A stretch of DNA of 8,840 nucleotides from positions 1 through 8,840 of the forward strand of contig JALOSG010000107.1 of the NCBI GenBank assembly GCA_025458665.1, in the 5' to 3' direction. Below the pieces are notes generated by a model that saw only the letters and a list, made by a program, of their open reading frames with translations, ran no database searches and was not told the origin of the DNA. Made by a program: the position numbers and the translations under genes. This DNA is from Serpentinimonas sp. (GTDB lineage Bacteria > Pseudomonadota > Gammaproteobacteria > Burkholderiales > Burkholderiaceae_C). This document shows, in pieces, positions 4,764-8,840 of this stretch; the first letter of the stretch is position 1; each line of letters starts with the position of its first letter.

Positions 4764-7700
4764 TTAACGGGTGCGGAAGTTGAAGATCTCCCGCCACTGG
4801 ATGCGCCGGTCGAGCGCGGCCGAGCAGGCCTTGAGGTCGGTACTGGCGCCCACCACACGGAAGCAGGTATTGCCTGCGCCGCCTGCTGCGCCACCCGAAC
4901 CGCCGCTGCCTGCCACCGGCTCTTTCTGGGTCCGGTCAATCGCCAGAGTCACCAACTGGTCGCCGTCCACCAGTTTGGTGGAAGAGAGCAGGAAGCGGTT
5001 GCTGGACGAGTCGATGTAGGTGCCTAGCACGTTGAAGTTCAACAGTCCGGTGAGCGGGCTCAGGAACGTGATGTACGCGTCGGGTGCGCTGCTGCATTCG
5101 CCCAGATTGTTCTTCGGGGCCAGAGAAACCACGCTGAGCAAGCGCAGCGAGTTCACCACGATGTTGCTCACCACCATCTCGGAACTGCTGGGGAAGTTCA
5201 TGTACCAGCCGTCCTTGGTGCTCCAGTCGATGAGCTCTGCACCTGTCACGTAACCCGCGCCACTGCCGTCGGCAAGGCGGTTGAACGTGCGCGGCAACAG
5301 CTTGCTCAGGCCCCGGGGCAGCGCCGCGGCCAGGTCGGTGCCTGTCTGGGTGCTGAGGCTGGGCTTGTCCCAGACACCGTACAGCGTGTGCGGCCGGGTG
5401 AAGGGGTCGGGGAAGTCCACACTGGACACTGCCTTGCCCGTGGCAAAGGTGATCAGGTAGCCGCCCTGCGGGTGCAGGGTGAACTGCGGCGCCGTGGTGA
5501 TGGGTTGGGGCCGGCTGATGCCGCCAGTGTCTACCAGCGCGGCTTTGTACAGCGGCTTGGTGTCACCCACTGCGACCGAGTAGGCCACCTTCCAGTTGGC
5601 GATGTTGTTGCTGCTGACATCGAACTTCCACAGGTTGCCGCGCAGGTCGCCGGCATAGATAGCGTCCGCTATGCCGTCGCCGGTCTTGTCCACCCAGGTG
5701 GGCTGCGACAGGCCGTTGGGCAGCGAGGTGTTGTCGGCGCTGTCCACTGCAGTGAGCTTCACATAGCTCGCGCCTGCGCCTGCGGTCGACCAGCCGGTGC
5801 TGCTGGGGCCATCCACAAAAAGAATGTACAGGGCCGAGGAGTTGTTGGGGCTGTTCACGCCGTTGCCAAACATCACCGCGAACTTGCCGTTGTTCATCTT
5901 GGCTACCGATGCGGCCTGCCCTGTGAAGCGGCTGGCGGTGTTGGCCTGTTCGATGTTGTAGCCCAGGTCGCCCGAGGTGTCGTCGGCGGCGGTGAACTGC
6001 CAGCGGAAGATGGTGCTGGCGTTGGACTCGCTCATGTCTCCGCTGTCGATGAGAGCGCCGGTGGCGGGGTTGATCTTGCCGGTGTCGGTCACATCCAGGG
6101 CGAAGAAGCCGGGGGCGCCACGGCCCAGCGATGAGAACAGGTAGGTGCGCCACGGGTTGGTGGCGTCGTTGACCATCACATCCGCCGTGAAGGGGCTGCC
6201 GTCGGCCAGCGCCACCACCGGCGTGTCAGACGGGTTGATCCACGCCTGCAGGTTGCTGTGCAAGGGCTGGGGCAGGTAGGACAGCACCGGCGTACCGCCC
6301 AGCGTGGCGTTGTCGGAGGCGTTGAAGCCGTGCAGCATGCCGTCGTTGGAGCTCAGCCAGATGATGGGTGGGCGGTCCTTCTGCGCCAGCACAAAGTCTC
6401 CGTAGCCCGGGAACGCACCGCCGAAGAACGGCGCGCGGGGAGGGCGCTGTACGTGCGGGTTGGAGTTCACCACCGAGCCCATGATGGACAGGGCATTGCG
6501 GGCACGCAAACCTGCGCCAAAGGGAGCCTCATCGGCACGGGAGCCGCGCATCCAGTTCAGCCGCTTCTCGGCGTTGGCGTCGGTGCCGAAGGCAGCCGCG
6601 CGCGTCTCGGCAGTGAGAGAGGCCCAGCGCAGGGCGGTGCCTCCCAGAGAAGCACCTGTGGCATCGACCTGGTTGGTGATGATGACGCGCGAGCCGGGCG
6701 GGGTCGCTGTGAGACGCTCGTGGGCCTTCCACTTGGCGGTGGTGCTGAACAAGCCGTTGGTCTGGATGGCGAACGCGTCCAGTTCCCCGTGGCCGTCGTT
6801 GCCATCGAAGCTCACCACGTACTTCAGGCTGCCGTCGGTCAACTGCGCAGAAGCCACGGCCGGCGCGGTGTTGGACGATGCAATCACGTCCTGGAACACA
6901 GCACGCAGAGAGTTCTCCAGCTCATCCGGGCGGATGGCGAAGAAGTAGTTGTCGGGAATGCCGTCGGTGCCGGCGGTGCCGTCGAGCTTCTTGCTGTCCC
7001 AGGAGGCCTGGGTGGTGGGCGCGGTCAGCCCGCCGCTCTTGTCAAAGCCGCCCCACTTGGCCGCCAGCAGCAGCGGGTCGGGGAGCACGCCGGCAGCCGA
7101 ACCGACGAAGTCGTAGACCGCATAGGTTTCAGGCTGGCCAACCTGGCAGTTCTGGCAACCTCCGCTGGCGTTGGTATTGGCCGAGGCGGTACCGTTGGTG
7201 CGGAAGACGGTGAGGTTGGTGGGGTCGTTGAAGGTGAAGCCCTCAATGCCGGTGTGGAAGTGGGCACCGTCTTTGTTGGAGCCCGAAATGGTGTAACCAA
7301 AGCCCTGCTGGGTGCTGGTGGATTCGTAGTAGTTCGACGTATAGACACGCAACTGTCCGCCCACGATCTCCCAGCGCAGAATACCTGCGTGGTCCTGGTC
7401 GTAGTCGCCGCCGCGCTGCGAGTCTTCCCAGATGACGAGGTAGCGACCGCTGGTAGCGGTTTCTTCCAGAATACGGAAGTCAATCAGCGTGCCAGACCCC
7501 GGGGCGGCCGGGTTGGCGTTGTTGATGTAGGAAGGCTGCAGCTCGATGACTTTGCCGTCGTGCACGATACGGATGCGGGGCTTGTTGGTGCTCAGCGCCA
7601 CGCTGTAGGTTTTCACCTTGAAGGCTTCCGGGTTGCCACCCGTGCCAATGTCCGTGCGTATGGCGTTCATGTAGGCCCAGTGGGCCGCACCGGCAATGCC

Positions 7701-8840
7701 AAACGTACCGCGGAAGGCGGGCGCATCGGGGCACAGGCCCTCGACGCTGGAAAGCCCACCCACCAGCTTGCTGGTGCAGAGGCGGTTGTTGCTGGCAGCA
7801 GTAGTCCCAGCAAACCAGTCGCTGCCGTTGATGCCTTCACCAGCACCCACGATATCAACCAGAGCCGCTACAGTTTGAGAGGCCGGCAACCCGGTGAAGG
7901 CGGTCTGGATCTGGTCGTGGTCGAAGGAGACCACGCTGGAGTTGAAGTTCACCATGTTGATGGGGCGGCACTGGGCTGGCCCGAATTTGGCTTCCACAGC
8001 GGCCCGCTCGGTCGCGTTGGCGCGCAGCATGGGGTCCACCCAGGTCGGCTTGGGCATGTCCAGTGTTGCGTCCTTGGAGCCCGAGTATGTGAAGTTGGAG
8101 AAGGCAGCGGTAGGAGCCAGACCCGCCAGGTAGCGCAAGGACTCCACGAACATTTCGCCCATAGGGTTTCCCCAGTCGGTGCAGTTGTCGTCTCTCACGT
8201 CGTCGGATTGCTGGAAGCTGCAGCTCGTTCCGGCTCCGGTACCGCTGCCCCCGTCGCCGATGTAGGTGCCGTCGGAGTACCGATAGCCCCGAATGCGCAT
8301 GTTGTTCAGGGTTCTGACAATGTTGGCATCCGAGGTGAAAGTACCGTCGGTGGCCAGATTCACCTCGCTGGTGAAGCTGCGCATGTTGCTGCGCAACACA
8401 CCGCCCGAGACGTTCCGGCTCCAGGAACCGGTAAGCAGGCCGAACTCGGCCTGATCGTTCTCGCCGTACTCGTGCAGCAGGCCAATGGGCTTGTAGTTGC
8501 CGTTGGGGTATTGGCGGCAGCGTTCCTTGCCCAGCAGCGAGGCCACGCAGGCTTGTACCCGGACCACAAAGTCCGGGCCTGCGCCGCCCACGGTCACACC
8601 TTGCGTATCCCGGTTGGGGTTGCCAGTGGATGCGCCCAGGCCGGTAATACCCACCACGTTGCCGTTGGAAGCGCCTTTCTCCTGGCTCCAGTAACACTGC
8701 CACCGTTCGTTGGCTGCCCACAGCTGGTGGTTACCCCGGGCCACGCGCATGCGCGGTGTTTCGTTGGTGGCATTGGGAGTGGTGTTGCAGATGGTGACCG
8801 AAGTCTGGGTCAGGTTCTCGAAACGCCAGTTCTGCGAGTT
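4764..8840 (-). CDS. pilY1: PilY1-type pilus tip adhesin and assembly factor, 5' end cut by right window edge
   Basis: PilY1/PilC proteins are large secreted factors needed for type IV pilus extension and surface adhesion or sensing. The frame stays open to the window edge, so the first in-window ATG (8748-8750) is internal and the signal peptide lies outside. The visible part is 1358 residues, numbered here from the edge. The N-terminal half resembles PilY1 proteins of this lineage and has several cysteines; GLLTGS and the later LCPDAPAFRGTF region are family-like. An acidic DYDQDHAG stretch starts at residue 479 (D479, D481, D483). The C-terminal half is the Neisseria PilC beta-propeller: NDGMLHGF from residue 832, FFALDVTD, and the calcium-loop-like DKTGDGIAD at 1051-1059 followed by AIYAGDLRGNLWKFDV. 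A Gly-rich linker occupies 1311-1323, just before C1326. No RGD tripeptide is present in the visible part. No internal stop or frameshift was found. A complete von Willebrand A metal site was not recognised here and may lie upstream. Confidence 0.93.
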   Translation of the reverse strand, partial: NSQNWRFENLTQTSVTICNTTPNATNETPRMRVARGNHQLWAANERWQCYWSQEKGASNGNVVGITGLGASTGNPNRDTQGVTVGGAGPDFVVRVQACVASLLGKERCRQYPNGNYKPIGLLHEYGENDQAEFGLLTGSWSRNVSGGVLRSNMRSFTSEVNLATDGTFTSDANIVRTLNNMRIRGYRYSDGTYIGDGGSGTGAGTSCSFQQSDDVRDDNCTDWGNPMGEMFVESLRYLAGLAPTAAFSNFTYSGSKDATLDMPKPTWVDPMLRANATERAAVEAKFGPAQCRPINMVNFNSSVVSFDHDQIQTAFTGLPASQTVAALVDIVGAGEGINGSDWFAGTTAASNNRLCTSKLVGGLSSVEGLCPDAPAFRGTFGIAGAAHWAYMNAIRTDIGTGGNPEAFKVKTYSVALSTNKPRIRIVHDGKVIELQPSYINNANPAAPGSGTLIDFRILEETATSGRYLVIWEDSQRGGDYDQDHAGILRWEIVGGQLRVYTSNYYESTSTQQGFGYTISGSNKDGAHFHTGIEGFTFNDPTNLTVFRTNGTASANTNASGGCQNCQVGQPETYAVYDFVGSAAGVLPDPLLLAAKWGGFDKSGGLTAPTTQASWDSKKLDGTAGTDGIPDNYFFAIRPDELENSLRAVFQDVIASSNTAPAVASAQLTDGSLKYVVSFDGNDGHGELDAFAIQTNGLFSTTAKWKAHERLTATPPGSRVIITNQVDATGASLGGTALRWASLTAETRAAAFGTDANAEKRLNWMRGSRADEAPFGAGLRARNALSIMGSVVNSNPHVQRPPRAPFFGGAFPGYGDFVLAQKDRPPIIWLSSNDGMLHGFNASDNATLGGTPVLSYLPQPLHSNLQAWINPSDTPVVALADGSPFTADVMVNDATNPWRTYLFSSLGRGAPGFFALDVTDTGKINPATGALIDSGDMSESNASTIFRWQFTAADDTSGDLGYNIEQANTASRFTGQAASVAKMNNGKFAVMFGNGVNSPNNSSALYILFVDGPSSTGWSTAGAGASYVKLTAVDSADNTSLPNGLSQPTWVDKTGDGIADAIYAGDLRGNLWKFDVSSNNIANWKVAYSVAVGDTKPLYKAALVDTGGISRPQPITTAPQFTLHPQGGYLITFATGKAVSSVDFPDPFTRPHTLYGVWDKPSLSTQTGTDLAAALPRGLSKLLPRTFNRLADGSGAGYVTGAELIDWSTKDGWYMNFPSSSEMVVSNIVVNSLRLLSVVSLAPKNNLGECSSAPDAYITFLSPLTGLLNFNVLGTYIDSSSNRFLLSSTKLVDGDQLVTLAIDRTQKEPVAGSGGSGGAAGGAGNTCFRVVGASTDLKACSAALDRRIQWREIFNFRTR
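5664..5690 (-). other. Calcium-binding-loop motif in the PilY1 beta-propeller
   Basis: These nine codons encode DKTGDGIAD, matching the DxDxDxxxD-type loop that binds calcium in the C-terminal domain of PilY1 and controls pilus extension and retraction in Pseudomonas. Acidic ligands are present at loop positions 1, 5 and 9. Position 3 is threonine instead of aspartate, a change tolerated in EF-hand-like loops. Binding here is inferred from the motif. Confidence 0.7.

Noticed and set aside
5388..6134. 248-codon plus-strand open frame inside pilY1
   Set aside because: It is antisense to the conserved beta-propeller region, including the calcium loop, and has a low-complexity Gly/Val/Ala-rich translation.
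8748..8750. ATG as the true start of pilY1
   Set aside because: The same frame stays open for all 30 codons to the window edge with cysteine-containing secreted-protein-like sequence, and no signal peptide follows this ATG.

Overview
This window looks like an ordinary chromosomal segment of a GC-rich betaproteobacterium, most likely Comamonadaceae (Acidovorax and relatives). That placement is an inference from protein character, gene neighbours and strong GC bias at third codon positions; no rRNA or marker comparison could be run. All six genes lie on the minus strand, so transcription runs from the right edge to the left edge.

From right to left: (i) positions 4277-8840 hold the distal end of a type IV pilus minor-pilin cluster. 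This is a very long pilY1 whose 5' end is cut off by the window edge, followed after 7 bp by a PilE-type minor pilin. In related bacteria fimT, pilV, pilW and pilX lie upstream of pilY1, so they are expected beyond position 8840. (ii) Positions 2279-4222 hold a small CoA-binding (YccU-like) protein, then 33 bp later an O-acetylhomoserine sulfhydrylase (metY), which is probably co-transcribed with it. (iii) Positions 1048-2163 hold hemE, uroporphyrinogen decarboxylase, 115 bp after metY. (iv) After a 369-bp intergenic region, positions 1-678 hold the 5' part of priA, the replication-restart helicase, which runs off the left edge.

The genes form separate functional modules: pilus assembly and adhesion, sulfur amino-acid synthesis, haem synthesis and replication restart. 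They share orientation but no obvious common pathway. The only sizeable non-coding stretch (679-1047) is less GC-rich than its surroundings. It carries a perfect DnaA-box 9-mer upstream of priA, a pair of identical 10-bp palindromes that can fold into an 11-bp hairpin, and a stem-loop downstream of hemE.

I found no CRISPR array, tRNA, rRNA, transposase or phage gene, and no convincing undescribed system. The long plus-strand open frames (up to 798 codons) are antisense shadows of conserved minus-strand genes.
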